Assembly: GCA_963924555.1 (NCBI GenBank)
Contig: OZ004591.1
Location: forward strand, 3,906,001-3,970,000
DNA: 64,000 nucleotides
Reading direction: 5' to 3'
From: Crambe crambe
Lineage: Eukaryota > Porifera > Demospongiae > Poecilosclerida > Crambeidae
A program made the position numbers and the translations under genes. Below the pieces are notes generated by a model. That model was given only the letters and a program-made list of their open reading frames with translations. It had not been told where the DNA came from and did no database searches. Within the stretch, counting starts at the first letter, position 1, and each line of letters starts with the position of its first letter. Below are positions 1-10,718 of the stretch, piece by piece.

Positions 1-685
1 AGTGTCCCGAATTAGTATATAGCTTTCTACAGCCTTTTATCATAGAATCAAAGTGGATTGTAGGCGCTTGGTGCCTTGTGGTAAACATTTACAGCTTTCT
101 ATGTATGGAGCTTTCTGGTTGGAACCACCACTTAGCTACATTACTCAGTCTCTTGTCTCTGACAGCAATATCAAGCACTGGAGCTACTTCAATTGCTCAC
201 TTGCTCACTGTCAAATGCTGCACATTATCTAAGTGCTTTGTTACATATAAACTCAACAGCAAAATCTTCTAAAGAGTTGAAGCACTAAAGAATACTTGCT
301 TGCTCGCAATCTTCTAAAGAGTTGAAGCACTAAAGAATACTTGCTTGTTCGCAATCTTCTAAAGAGTTGAAGCACTAAAGAATACTTGCTTGTTCGCAAT
401 CTTCTAAAGAGTTGAAGCACTAAAGAATACTTGCTTGCTCGCAATCTTCTAAAGAGTTGAAGCACTAAAGAATACTTGCTTGCTCGCTTGCTGTCAAATA
501 TTGCACATTGCCCTAGTGCAGTAACACATCACATGCACATACAGAAGGTATAGTATATCACATGCACGTACATAGTAATATGTATAGTAACACATACCAC
601 ATCGTGCACACACAATGACCATGTGCACCTCAAATCATGATCAATACATGCCTCATTAGGGGAACACTAGACATATGTCATGTAC
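1..685 (-). other. GFM1 intron downstream of exon 5 (partial)
   Basis: This stretch follows the splice donor at 685-684 of the GFM1 exon and runs off the left edge. I see no further coding exon in it. It holds the 45-bp tandem array described separately and CA/TG-rich sequence around 520-640. The short reading frames here have no recognisable content. Confidence 0.6.
263..487. repeat. 45-bp minisatellite, five copies
   Basis: Five head-to-tail copies of a 45-bp unit start at 263, 308, 353, 398 and 443. They differ only at a C/T position in the ttgctcg/ttgttcg segment. Because 45 is a multiple of three, the minus strand stays open and gives a 15-residue repeat (LQLFRRLRASKYSLV). That open frame is a by-product of the repeat and I do not call it a gene. 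There are no unique spacers. Confidence 0.9.
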
Positions 686-948
686 CTCATTTGAGAAATG
701 ACCCTGTCGGGGTTGGCCCCTAAACGGTCCAACTTGTTGATGAAAGCGATACAGGGGACGCTATAGCGATTCATCTGCCGGTTAACGGTCAGGGTCTGAC
801 TCTGGACTCCACCCACAGCACACAGCACTAGAACAGCTGCATCCAGGACTCTCAAGGAACGCTCCACCTCTATGGTGAAGTCCACGTGACCCGGTGTGTC
901 AATGATATTAATGTTTGTGTCCTTCCATGAGGTGTAGGTGGCAGCTGA
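686..948 (-). CDS. GFM1: Mitochondrial elongation factor G1, exon 5
   Basis: This is an internal exon of mitochondrial EF-G1, the GTPase that moves tRNA and mRNA during mitochondrial translation. It begins with SAATYT after an acceptor (ACAG, 952-949) and ends in phase 2 before a donor (GTACAT, 685). It carries the G3 motif DTPGH (about residues 115-119 of the assembled protein), the [10 protein letters not shown] segment and the G4 motif NKLD (about 169-172). The gene continues off the left edge. The preceding exon, ending GITIQ in phase 0, is found at 35,504-35,578, so the upstream intron appears to be about 34.6 kb long. Confidence 0.93.
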
Positions 949-952
949 CTGT

Positions 953-973
953 GGGGGGGGGGGGGGGGGGGGG
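953..973. repeat. 21-base poly-G (poly-C in the GFM1 transcript) at a 3' splice site
   Basis: A run of 21 G on the plus strand is 21 C in the GFM1 pre-mRNA. It lies directly before the ACAG acceptor of exon 5, so the pyrimidine tract of this acceptor is almost pure C. The length is likely to vary between alleles and between sequencing reads. Confidence 0.9.
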
Positions 974-1502
974 AAGATACATGATCATAATTATGTGTTG
1001 TGCAGCTGAAAAGTGGTCACATGCTGGAACATGACGTGAATCACAAGCACATACATACATAACATTAACTCACACCCAATGTACTAGCTAAGAAGTTATG
1101 TACTGCCTCTTTTTTGTTGGAGAACCTTCATAAAGGTGTAATTTTTGAGGCCTGAAATATTCATGAAAGGAACCTAAACAGCAGCACAGTGCACTATATT
1201 AATTTATGCACTGTGATGAATCCATAAGCTCCAAAAAAATTTTCATGGATGAATGTTTGTGAGTCCCTCGCGCTTCTATCTATTGTAGAATGTACATAAC
1301 AAAACAACTCGTGCAAAAAATAGTTCATCTTAATTTTTGCTCAATAGTCTAAAGACTCAGCCCATACATAATAACAATACAAAAAACAAAAAACAAAAAA
1401 ACAACAACAAAAAACAAAAACAAAAAACAAAAAACAACAACATAAAATACACACACACACAAAACTAACAAAATAAAACGAAAATCAAGGAAAGTTAAAT
1501 GT
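974..1502. other. Non-coding flank with an A/C-rich simple tract
   Basis: This lies between the GFM1 exon and the 3' end of the first TRIM-NHL gene. From about 1378 to 1450 it is an AAAAACA-type low-complexity tract, which is U-rich in the sense of the TRIM transcript. Similar tracts follow other TRIM copies (6430-6750, 12,005-12,075, 19,465-19,525). No gene is visible. Confidence 0.6.
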
Positions 1503-3704
1503 TCAAATAATTTGAATTCTTTTATTACTAAAATCACAGACATACACTAAACCATCCTTATCAACACACACTCCATATGGATTATGAAAGTCACCTTCAT
1601 TCCTACCCTTATGCCCAAATGAGGTCACATACGCCCCCTCAGTTGTGAATACTGAAATGTTGTGGCTGTTCCAATCAGCCACATACACATACTGACCAGC
1701 TACACATACTCCACAAGGAGCACTCAACTCATCAGAGCTTAACACACACTTAAATTCACCACCATTACTGAGAACTTGGATACGAGAGTTGTCGCTAACA
1801 TAGAGGTTGCCATGTTGGTCTGAAGATATGTCCTGAATATAATGGAACTCCCCTGGGCCTTTACCAGGAGAGCCGATCTGTCTCACATATTTTAGTTCAG
1901 TGGTAAAAACATGAATACAACTATTCTTATTATCACAAACCATAACTTCCTCTCCAACTACAGCCACACCTTTTAACATGGCTACTTGGTCACTGCTGTA
2001 TGTCTCAAGGAGGTTCATATCCTTACTCAGTTTCACAATATTGTTCTTCAAGTCTGTGATGTATATACAGTCAGTACTATCAACAGCCACACCAAATGAA
2101 TCATCAATGCCATAGTCAGATGATTTGATACTTCTCGGTCTTGTCCCCTTCCTATCAAATACTTGAATGTCACCTAGGGCTTCCGTAGCAATCATATCTC
2201 CCACTGAATTAACAGCTATGTACCAAGGTTTCTTGTCATTCTCAATGACCTTGATGGGTTTGCCAAGCTGAGTAGGAGTAATGGAGGCTAACACAGGAAA
2301 GGGACTACCGTCTACTTCTTGTCCGTTCACAGAGACAGTGAGTTCATGTCGTCCACGAATAATGGGTGTGTACTGGATGCGATATTTATTACCTTGGATT
2401 CGATCAACATTACCTTTGACAATGGATCCACTAACCAGTGACTTCAAATGGCATGTGACATCACACTTTCGTTTCGTGTCTTTACCATTAGTCAATTTAG
2501 CTTTCAGTGATATAATGGATTCAGTTAGATTGTTCACCTTGGCAGTCTTCATTCCATCACCAGACATGATACATTTAGTAGGATCGATTGGAAGCTGAAT
2601 AACTTTAACTTTAGTCTGGCAGAGCTCCTTCAGGCTTTCAGCACAACTCACATCCACCCCTACGTCAACTTCTTCCACTGGATCCAGATTCCTCCCTTCC
2701 TTGCAGTGCTCTTCAATCTCTCTGTCTATTCGATTCTCAAGTTCGGCATGCATGCACATGACGTCGTCTTCAGCCGAATGCTCTACAGACTGTTCAGTGT
2801 ATTCTATCACACTCTGGACCACTGCATGAGCAGTGGACAGGCTCTTTTCCTGGACAGAGAGACGCTCCAATTTCTCTGTTACTTTCATCGCAGCTTCTTT
2901 CAAAAGTTCTTGCTTGTGACTTTCAATAATCGTGTGAAGTTCCTTGAACGAGTTCTCAATGTCATTAGCCACAGAATCCCCCTGGGCCTCTATCTCGGAC
3001 TTGGTGGTTTGTATCTCCTCCACAGCATGTGAGTAATTAGCCTGTACCTCCTTTAGGGGCTCCAACTGCTGAATCAGCTTCTTCTTCATCTCTGGGGCAG
3101 CAGTTTTGATGAATTCATAGTTGTGTTCAGGGCGAGGGTGATCTATGATGGTGCAGTCACGACAGATGAGACTGTTGCAGTCAAAGCAGTACATCTTCAT
3201 CGGCTCTTCGTGCTTTCTGCACTTCTGAAGGGGATACTCCTGTGTAACGATCTCTTTAGCCCCTCCCTTTTTAAGCTCTTCAAAGGTAACAACCTTATGC
3301 CCTGGAAATGACTTTTTCATCCTTTGATGCTGTTTGACGCACTCTGAACAGATGAACTGGGCACACTGCCGACAAAAGGCTTCAGCCTTGTCCCCAGAAC
3401 ATATTTCACACTTAGCATCCACCTTACCATGAGCTCGCTCCATCTTGGAGTGTAACTCTTTCATGCGATTGATAAAGAAAGCTGTAGGGAGGTTGTCCAC
3501 ACCCCCCTGAGAGAGGGTGGTGTCTCTACGACACTCAGGGCAAGAGAATGGCTTGTCGAGGCCAGTCCTCAGGGCCAGCCTGTAGATGCACTGTTTGCAG
3601 TAGTAATGGAGACAAGGTAGGACCTTGGGGTCAGTGTAGTGATCTTGACACACAGGACAAGTGATCTCCTTCTCAAGGTCTTCCACACTCTTCTCAACAG
3701 CCAT
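1503..3704 (-). CDS. TRIM-NHL protein, copy 1 (733 aa)
   Basis: Intronless gene for a tripartite-motif E3 ubiquitin ligase of the TRIM2/3/71 architecture. In order it has a C3HC4 RING (Cys16, 19, 31, His33, Cys36, 39, 55, 58), two B-boxes (about 99-140 and 162-200), a coiled coil (about 205-335), a filamin-type Ig domain (about 400-475) and NHL beta-propeller repeats to the C-terminus (about 490-733). All RING ligands are present, so ligase activity is expected; the NHL domain would bind RNA or protein targets. The start differs from the other copies by a 15-bp in-frame deletion that removes HVDVV, giving MAVEKS. The N-terminal half is nearly identical to copy 3, while the propeller resembles copy 2, which suggests gene conversion. 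An AATAAA overlaps the last codons. The gene lies inside the GFM1 intron on the same strand. Confidence 0.93.
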   Translation of the reverse strand: MAVEKSVEDLEKEITCPVCQDHYTDPKVLPCLHYYCKQCIYRLALRTGLDKPFSCPECRRDTTLSQGGVDNLPTAFFINRMKELHSKMERAHGKVDAKCEICSGDKAEAFCRQCAQFICSECVKQHQRMKKSFPGHKVVTFEELKKGGAKEIVTQEYPLQKCRKHEEPMKMYCFDCNSLICRDCTIIDHPRPEHNYEFIKTAAPEMKKKLIQQLEPLKEVQANYSHAVEEIQTTKSEIEAQGDSVANDIENSFKELHTIIESHKQELLKEAAMKVTEKLERLSVQEKSLSTAHAVVQSVIEYTEQSVEHSAEDDVMCMHAELENRIDREIEEHCKEGRNLDPVEEVDVGVDVSCAESLKELCQTKVKVIQLPIDPTKCIMSGDGMKTAKVNNLTESIISLKAKLTNGKDTKRKCDVTCHLKSLVSGSIVKGNVDRIQGNKYRIQYTPIIRGRHELTVSVNGQEVDGSPFPVLASITPTQLGKPIKVIENDKKPWYIAVNSVGDMIATEALGDIQVFDRKGTRPRSIKSSDYGIDDSFGVAVDSTDCIYITDLKNNIVKLSKDMNLLETYSSDQVAMLKGVAVVGEEVMVCDNKNSCIHVFTTELKYVRQIGSPGKGPGEFHYIQDISSDQHGNLYVSDNSRIQVLSNGGEFKCVLSSDELSAPCGVCVAGQYVYVADWNSHNISVFTTEGAYVTSFGHKGRNEGDFHNPYGVCVDKDGLVYVCDFSNKRIQII

Positions 3705-5584
3705 GACTATCAGTTAGTAGAGGCAGAGGAAACAAATATCAGCAGTTGTAGCTGTAGGAATAGGATTTCTGACTTCTCAAAGCTTTCAAGAAAAAGAGCC
3801 AGTAGTATGACCTTATAATAAAGTGGGTGTATAGCTTTTGTATGTCCATAAATGGTGCATGGAATTTCCATGAAAACCATATTCATTCTTTGTGGGTACC
3901 ACAGTAGATTGTGTAAGTTGATTCATAAACCACTTCTAGAGTGTCACATGATCTATTCCAGAGGTAAGGTGGGGCACCACAGGGTTTCATACTAGGAGAG
4001 GGCTGCAGTATTTTCCCTCATTCTCTTTCATGCACAACACAATGATAAGCTTTGTATCTACTGTATGGCTGGAGTGCAATTTCAAGGCTTGAAACTTCAT
4101 TATTTGGCCAAACCAATTAAATTTCCTGTTTCTCATCATAAAAATTTAATTCTGTGTGCAAAAACAAAACAAACCAGCACTTTCCAGCTGCATTTTAACA
4201 TGTAGAGCTGTGTAACTAGCTACATTAACTTGGTCTGCTAACTTGGTAATGCTAATAGTGTGTGTAAAGAAAAGAGTGTGTTTTTAATTTTGACGAAAAT
4301 CAATCAGGGAGCTGAGATACTAGTTGGCCTCTTAGACTTGCTGCTCAGATACAATCTAGGTCAGTATGTCAGTATTAATTTTCATCATAATTAAAACATT
4401 TTGAAACCAGCAGTGTAATGAGACCATCTCACTATTAAGGCCACTCGTCTATGTTCCAACAGCACCTAATCAGTCACTAGATGAGTCAGTTCTCCAAGTG
4501 CCTGTTCTCTGAATAGAACACTTGCAACAGTTCTGTGTGTACTTACACACTGGACCACAACCCTCTTTAAAACCTGTGATTGTAATTGGACACACAAAAA
4601 TCACTTTCAGCCAGTAAATCAAGATATTCATAGTCGCCTTCCACTTTGTAATAATTAACATGAAAATACACAATATTCAGGGAAAGTGCATGGGACTACA
4701 GAAAGACAACAAAAGACTTGAGCTCTTGATCATATACAATAGACCAAAGTTCAAGTTCCAGGGGATGGATCAACAGGACTATGAATCACGAAACCATACA
4801 TATAGGTCTATCAACAAAGATGACCCCATCTCTTTGGGAGGAGATTTATAGTGCAAATACATTGCAATGGCACTCATTGCATCTCATTAGAGTACTCTGC
4901 ATGATCAGAAGAGGGGAAAGGGGAATCCCCAACTGGCCACACCCCTTACCGACTTGCCTGGTGCTGGGTAGTCCATGCTGCAAATATTAACAGTGGTACT
5001 TCATTTAAACACAGGGTTTGGAGGGAGAGGGAGGAATCCCCCTTTTCTGGATAAAAGAGGTTAGCCTCTTTTTCTTGGCAGCCTTTGCTCTGAATCACAG
5101 ACTGAGGTTAACTCAATATTTATAGAGGACATGCCAGATGCAGCACATGTTCAGGGGATACTACAGTTCAGTCCCACCTATCGAAACTAGCAACACTGCT
5201 GAAACATTATACTGCTTAGTCACTTGGGTCAATTTTTAAGGGTGGGGGGCATTGATTGGTTGCCTTCCCTTTGAAAATCCTGAAATATTATGTATAATTG
5301 ATTATGCATGGGCAGTGATGTAGGGATTATTATCGAAGGCAGCATAATTTTGATGTTAGTTCACAGAAACTTCTATAGGTAAAAGTATAGACTTACCCTA
5401 CATGGCCTTTTTTTAAAGCATAATTTTTTTCCCCCTTTCATATCACCCTGTTTTATGCAATAAATAAGTTATACCACAACCACTTACTGTCCAGCTATGA
5501 ACAAAGGAATTTACTATCACTACTGGAGTACATAAAGATTGCCATAATTATGGGTCTGAAGATATGTGTGTGTACCACTTCGTC
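3705..5584. other. Intergenic flank, duplicated upstream of the TRIM copies
   Basis: About 1.9 kb upstream of copy 1. Most of it is repeated with small indels upstream of copies 2 (8998-10,600) and 3 (15,995-17,500), and partly near 21,660-23,200. The duplication unit of the array therefore includes about 1.5 kb of 5' flank as well as the coding region. The open frames here are short and not conserved between copies, so I call no gene. Confidence 0.7.
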
Positions 5585-5900
5585 TTTACCAATCGGTTTC
5601 TAGTGCAGTGTTGTAGGCATGAATACTATCATCATACACCATTACTTCATCTCCAACTATAGCCACACCTCTTATGCTTGGTCAAGTGGCATGTGATATA
5701 ACACATTTTTTGTGTTTGTCCAACTTGTTTTCACAGATATAATGGATTCAGTTATATTGTTCACCATGGCAGTCTCCATTTAATCACCAAATATAATACA
5801 CTTACCAGGATCTATAGGAAGTTGAATCATTTCATTTTAGTCCGGCAGAGCTGCTTTAAGACTCTAGCTCCACGCCTATGTCAACCTAAGCTTACACTGG
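5585..5900 (-). pseudogene. TRIM-NHL relic, NHL plus pre-filamin fragments
   Basis: Minus-sense TRIM fragments with a large internal deletion. Bases 5605-5690 match the NHL segment (GVAIVGDEVMV-like). After a jump, 5695-5890 match the stretch before the filamin domain. Several frame breaks prevent translation. An inverted coiled-coil fragment follows at once on the plus strand. Confidence 0.75.
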
Positions 5901-5904
5901 CTCA

Positions 5905-6057
5905 CCCTGAACTCAACTATTTGTTGAAATTGCTGCCTCAGAGATGAAGAACCCTAAAGGAGGTGCAGGCTAATTACTTACATGCTGTGGAGGAGATACA
6001 AACCACCAAGTTTGAGATAGAGGCCCAGGGGGATTCTGTGGCCAATGACATTGATAA
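5905..6057 (+). pseudogene. Inverted TRIM coiled-coil fragment
   Basis: Read on the plus strand, this matches the coiled-coil region of the TRIM genes (AEMK...KEVQANY, HAVEEIQTTKFEIEAQ, GDSVANDI). It is in the opposite orientation to the neighbouring relic and to all the intact genes. Similar inverted blocks occur at 17,503-17,640 and 18,935-19,053. Confidence 0.75.
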
Positions 6058-6424
6058 AGTAGTAGCATCACCCTCATGGTTAAGTATAGTTAAGACATGG
6101 AGATAAGCTTTAAAGCCTATAGCTACCTAAGTATTAAGCTTGGAGAGAAGAATGTTAGGCAATGCAGCTATACTAATTTTGTTATAGCATTAATATAACA
6201 TTCACATTCTGCACTATGTGATGAATCCATAAACTCCGAAAAAAATTTTTTTCATGGATGAATATTTGTGACATTAGCGAGTCCTTGAAAATGTCTCACT
6301 ATACTATTCTATCCATTGTAGAATGTACATACCAAAATGACTCATATAATACAAGAAAGGGTTCATCTTAATTGTTGTTCAATAGTTTAAAGTTCATTAT
6401 TCATGAGAAAATTCAGTCCATACA

Positions 6425-6755
6425 ATACATGCACAATAACAATACAAAACAACAATAAAACACACTAAAAAAACAACAATAAAACACACTAAAAAAAAAC
6501 AATAAAACACACTAAAAAACAACAACAATAAAACACACTAAAAAAACAACAATAAAAAACACTAAAAAAACAACAATAAAACACTAAAAAAAAACAATAA
6601 AACACTAAAAAACAACAACAATAAAACACTAAAAAAAACAACAATAAAACACACTAAAAAACAACAACAATAAAACACTAAAAAAACAACAACAATAAAA
6701 CACACTAAAAAAAACAACAATAATAAAAAAAACAAAAAAAAACAAAACAGGTGAT
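6425..6755. repeat. Degenerate tandem A/C-rich repeat
   Basis: An array of imperfect 16-24 bp units of the form aataaaacacactaaaaaac, immediately downstream of the copy 2 stop codon. It is U/G-rich in the sense of the copy 2 transcript and may lie in its 3' UTR or termination region. Confidence 0.85.
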
Positions 6756-6780
6756 AGAAAAAATAAGGAGAGGTAAACGT

Positions 6781-8997
6781 TCAAATTATTTGAATTCTTT
6801 TATTATTAAAATCACAGACATACACTAAACCATCTTTATCAACACACACTCCCCATGAATTTTTAAAGTTACCTTCATTCCTACCCTTATGCCCAAATGA
6901 GGTCACATACGCCCCCTCAGTTGTGAATACTGAAATGTTGTGGCTCTTCCAACCAGCCACGTACACATACTGACCAGCTACACATACTCCACAAGGAGCA
7001 CTCAACTCATCAGAGCTTAACACACACTTAAATTCACCACCATTACTGAGAACTTGGATACGAGAGTCGGAATGGTCACTAACATAGAGGTTGCCATGTT
7101 GGTCTGAAGATATGTCCTGAATATAATGGAACTCCCCTGGGTCTCTACCAGGAGAACCAATCTGTCTCACATATTTTAGTTCAGTGGTAAAAACATGAAT
7201 ACAGTTATTTTTATTATCACAAACCATAACTTCCTCTCCAACTACAGCCACACCTTTTAACTTGGCTGCTTGGTTACTGCTGTATGTCTTAAGGAGGTTC
7301 ATGTCCTTACTCAGTTTCACGATCTTGAGCTTCAAGTCCGTAATGTATATACAGTCAGTACTATCAACAGCCACACCAAATGAATCATCAATGCCATAGT
7401 CAGATGATTTGATACTTCTCAGTCTTGTCCCCTTCCTATCAAATACTTGGATGTTACCTAGGCAGTTTGTAGCAATCATATCTCCCACTGAATTAACAGC
7501 TATGCACCTAGGTTCCTTCTCATTCTTAATGACCTTGATGGGTTTGCCAAGCTGAGTAGGAGGGATGGAGACAAACACAGGGAAGGGACTACCGTCTACT
7601 TCTTGTCCGTTCACAGAAACAGTCAATTCATGTCGTCCACGGATAATGGGTGTGTACTGGACGTGATACTCATTACCTTGGATTCGATCGACATTACCTT
7701 TGACGATGGATCCATTTACCAGTGACTTCAAGTGGCATGTGATATCACACTTTCGTTTTATGTCCTTTCCATTAGTCAATTTCACAGATATAATGGATTC
7801 AGTTTGATTGTTCACCTTGGCAGTCTTCATCCCATCATCAGACACAATACATTTAGCAGGATCGATTGGAAGCTGAATAACTTTAGCTTTAGTCTGGCAG
7901 AGCTGTTTCAGTTCTTCAGTACAACTCACATCCACCCCTACGTCAACCTCTTCCACTGGATCCAGACTCATCCCTTCCTTGCAGTGCTCTTCAATCTCTC
8001 TGTCTATTCGATTCTCAAGCTCAGCATGCATGCACATGACCTCATCTTCAGCCAAATGCTCTACAGACTGTTCAGTGTATTCTATCACATTCTGGACCAC
8101 TGCATGAGCAGTGAACAGGCTCTTTTCCTGGACAGAGAGACACTCCAACTTTTCTGTCACTTTCATCGCAGCTTCTTTCAAAAGCTCTTGCTTGTAACTC
8201 TCGATAATCGTATGAAGTTCCTTGAACGAATTCTCAATGTCATTGGCCACAAAATCCCCCTGGGCCTCTATCTCGGACTTGGTGGTTTGTATCTCCTCCA
8301 CAGCATGTGAGTATTTAGCTTGCACCTCCTTTAGGGGCTCCAACTGCTGAATCAGCTTCTTCTTCATCTCTGGGGCAGCAATTTTGACAAATTCATAGTT
8401 GTGTTCAGGGCGAGGGTGATCTATGATGGTGCAATCACGACAGATGAGACTGTTGCAGTCAAAGCAGTACATCTTCATCAGCTCTTCGTGCTTTCTGCAC
8501 TTCTGAAGGGGATACTCCTGTGTAACGATCTCTTTAGCCCCTCCCTTTTTAAGCTCTTCGAAGGTAACAACTTTATGCCCTGGAAATGACTTTTTCATCC
8601 TCTGATGTGCCTTGACACACTCTGAGCAGATGAACTGGGCACACTGTCGACAGAAGGCTTCAGCCTTGTCACCAGAACATATTTCACATTTGGCATCCAC
8701 CTTACCGTGAGCTCGCTCCATCTTGGAGTGCAACTCTTTCATGCGATTGATAAAGAAAGCTGTAGGGAGGTTGTCCACACCCCCCTGAGAGAGGGTGGTG
8801 TCCCTACGACACTCAGGGCAAGAGAATGGCTTGTCGAGACCAGTCCTCAGGGCCAGCCTGTAGATGCACTGTTTGCAGTAGTAATGGAGACAAGGTAGGA
8901 CCTTGGGGTCAGTGTAGTGATCTTGACACACAGGACAAGTGATCTCCTTCTCAAGGTCTTCCACACTCTTCTCAACTACATCCACATGTTCAGCCAT
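6781..8997 (-). CDS. TRIM-NHL protein, copy 2 (738 aa)
   Basis: Intronless RING-B-box-B-box-coiled-coil-filamin-NHL protein, opening with the common MAEHVDVVEKS start. The RING C3HC4 ligands are intact (first Cys at 21). B-box 1 starts CEIC and is followed by the copy-specific KAHQRM, where copies 1 and 3 have KQHQRM. In the coiled coil it differs from copy 1 at several scattered residues (for example KYSHAVEE, GDFVANDI), while its propeller shares long identical blocks with copy 1. Expected role: cytoplasmic ubiquitin ligase whose target choice depends on the NHL propeller. The 5' flank is homologous to the flanks of copies 1 and 3. Confidence 0.93.
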   Translation of the reverse strand: MAEHVDVVEKSVEDLEKEITCPVCQDHYTDPKVLPCLHYYCKQCIYRLALRTGLDKPFSCPECRRDTTLSQGGVDNLPTAFFINRMKELHSKMERAHGKVDAKCEICSGDKAEAFCRQCAQFICSECVKAHQRMKKSFPGHKVVTFEELKKGGAKEIVTQEYPLQKCRKHEELMKMYCFDCNSLICRDCTIIDHPRPEHNYEFVKIAAPEMKKKLIQQLEPLKEVQAKYSHAVEEIQTTKSEIEAQGDFVANDIENSFKELHTIIESYKQELLKEAAMKVTEKLECLSVQEKSLFTAHAVVQNVIEYTEQSVEHLAEDEVMCMHAELENRIDREIEEHCKEGMSLDPVEEVDVGVDVSCTEELKQLCQTKAKVIQLPIDPAKCIVSDDGMKTAKVNNQTESIISVKLTNGKDIKRKCDITCHLKSLVNGSIVKGNVDRIQGNEYHVQYTPIIRGRHELTVSVNGQEVDGSPFPVFVSIPPTQLGKPIKVIKNEKEPRCIAVNSVGDMIATNCLGNIQVFDRKGTRLRSIKSSDYGIDDSFGVAVDSTDCIYITDLKLKIVKLSKDMNLLKTYSSNQAAKLKGVAVVGEEVMVCDNKNNCIHVFTTELKYVRQIGSPGRDPGEFHYIQDISSDQHGNLYVSDHSDSRIQVLSNGGEFKCVLSSDELSAPCGVCVAGQYVYVAGWKSHNISVFTTEGAYVTSFGHKGRNEGNFKNSWGVCVDKDGLVYVCDFNNKRIQII

Positions 8998-10715
8998 GAC
9001 TATCAGTTAGTAGAGGCAGAAGAAATAAATATCAGCAGTTGTAGCTGTAGGAATAGGATTTCTGACTTCTCAAAGCTTTCAAGAAAAAAGAGCCAGTAGT
9101 ATGACCTTATAATAAAGTGGGTGTATAGCTTTTGTATGTCCATAAATGGTGCATGAAAACCATATTCATTCTTTGTAAGTTGATTCATGACCACTTTTAG
9201 GGTATCACATGATCTATTCCAGAGGTAAGATGGGGTACCACAAGTTTTCATACTAGGAGCAGTATTTTCCCTCATTCTTTCATGCACAACACAACAATTT
9301 ATATCTACTGTATGGCTGGAAGTGCAATTTCAAGGCTTGAAACTTCATTATTTGGCCAAACCCTGTTTCTCATCAATTCTGTGTGCAAAAACAAAACAAA
9401 ACAGCACTTTCCAGCTGCATTTTAACATGTAGAGCTGTGTAACTAGCTACATTAACTTGGTCTGCTAACTTGGTAATGCTAATAGTGTGTGTAAAGAAAA
9501 GAGTGTGTTTTTAATTTTGACGAAAATCAATCAGGGAGCTGATGAGAAACAGGATATTTAATTGGTTTGGCCTTAAATTCTATCCGAGAGACATGCACTA
9601 GTTGGCCTCTTAGACTTGCTGCTCAGATACAATCTAGGTCAGTATTAAATCTCATCATAATTAAAACTTGAAACCAGCAGTGTAATGAGACCATCTCACT
9701 ATTAAGGCCACTTGTCTATGTTCCAACAGCACCTAATCAGTCACTAGATGAGTCAGTTCTCCAAGAGCATGTTCTCTGAATAGCACACTTGCAACAGTTC
9801 TGTGTGTGCTTGTGATATTGCTTGTGATATGTGGACCACAACCCTATTAAAACCTGTGATTGTAATTGGATGCACAAAAATCACTTTAAGTTGTAAATCA
9901 AGATATTCATAGTCGCCTTCCACTTTGTAATAATTAACATGAAAATCGCAAACACAATATTCAGGGAAAGTGCATGGGACTACAGAAAGATAACAAAAGA
10001 CTTGAGCTCTTGATCAATGTTTCACTATACAACAGATCAAGTTCAAGTCCCAGGGGATGGATCAACAGGACTATGTATCACGAAGCCATACATATAGGTC
10101 TATCAACAAAGATAACCCCATCTTTTTGGGAGGAGATTTATAGTGCAAATACATTGCAATGGCACTCATTGCATCTCAGTGATTACCATTAGCAGTACTC
10201 TGCATGACCAATAAACCAGAAGAGGGGAAAGGGGAATCCCCAACTGGCCACACCCCTTACCGACTTGCCTGGTGCTGGGTAGTCCATGCTGCAAATAATT
10301 ATTAACAGTGGTACTTCATTTTAAACACAGGGTTTGGAGGGAGAGGGAGGAATCGCCCTTTTCAGATTGGGTTAAATAGGTTAGCCTTGTAGATTTCTTT
10401 TCTTGGCAGCTTTGCTCTGAATCACAGACTTCAAGGTTATCATACAACAACTCACTATTTTATAGAGGACATGTTCAGGCCAGATGCAGCACATGTCCAG
10501 GGGATACTACAGTTCAGTCCCATCTATTAAAACTAGCAGCACACCGAAGCATTATTACTGCATTATACTTTAGGTCGATTTCTAGAGGTGGGGGGCATTG
10601 ATTGGTTGCCTTCCCTTTGAAAATTCTCAATGCTAATTGATTAAGCATGAGCCATGCACATATAGCATGCAAGTGATAGAGCCATAATTTTCTTTTTCAG
10701 GAGTGGATAAATTTC
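8998..10715. other. Duplicated upstream flank of copy 2
   Basis: This is homologous to 3705-5300 and 15,995-17,480. No coding sequence is supported. Around 9350-9590, one short block (ccaaacc, ctgtttctcatca) has an inverted partner (tgatgagaaacagg to ggtttggcc), so the flank can fold back on itself. Copy 1 has this block arranged differently. Confidence 0.65.
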
Positions 10716-10718
10716 TCA

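Noticed and set aside
263-487. CRISPR-like regular repeats
   Set aside because: The 45-bp units are directly adjacent with no unique spacers, and the sequence is from an animal genome. It is a minisatellite.
7732-8310. 192-codon open frame antisense to TRIM copy 2 (and similar ones at 2706-3032, 14,891-15,307, 20,505-20,828)
   Set aside because: These are mirror frames of a conserved coding region. They recur only because the TRIM copies are duplicates, and they show no domain or start context.
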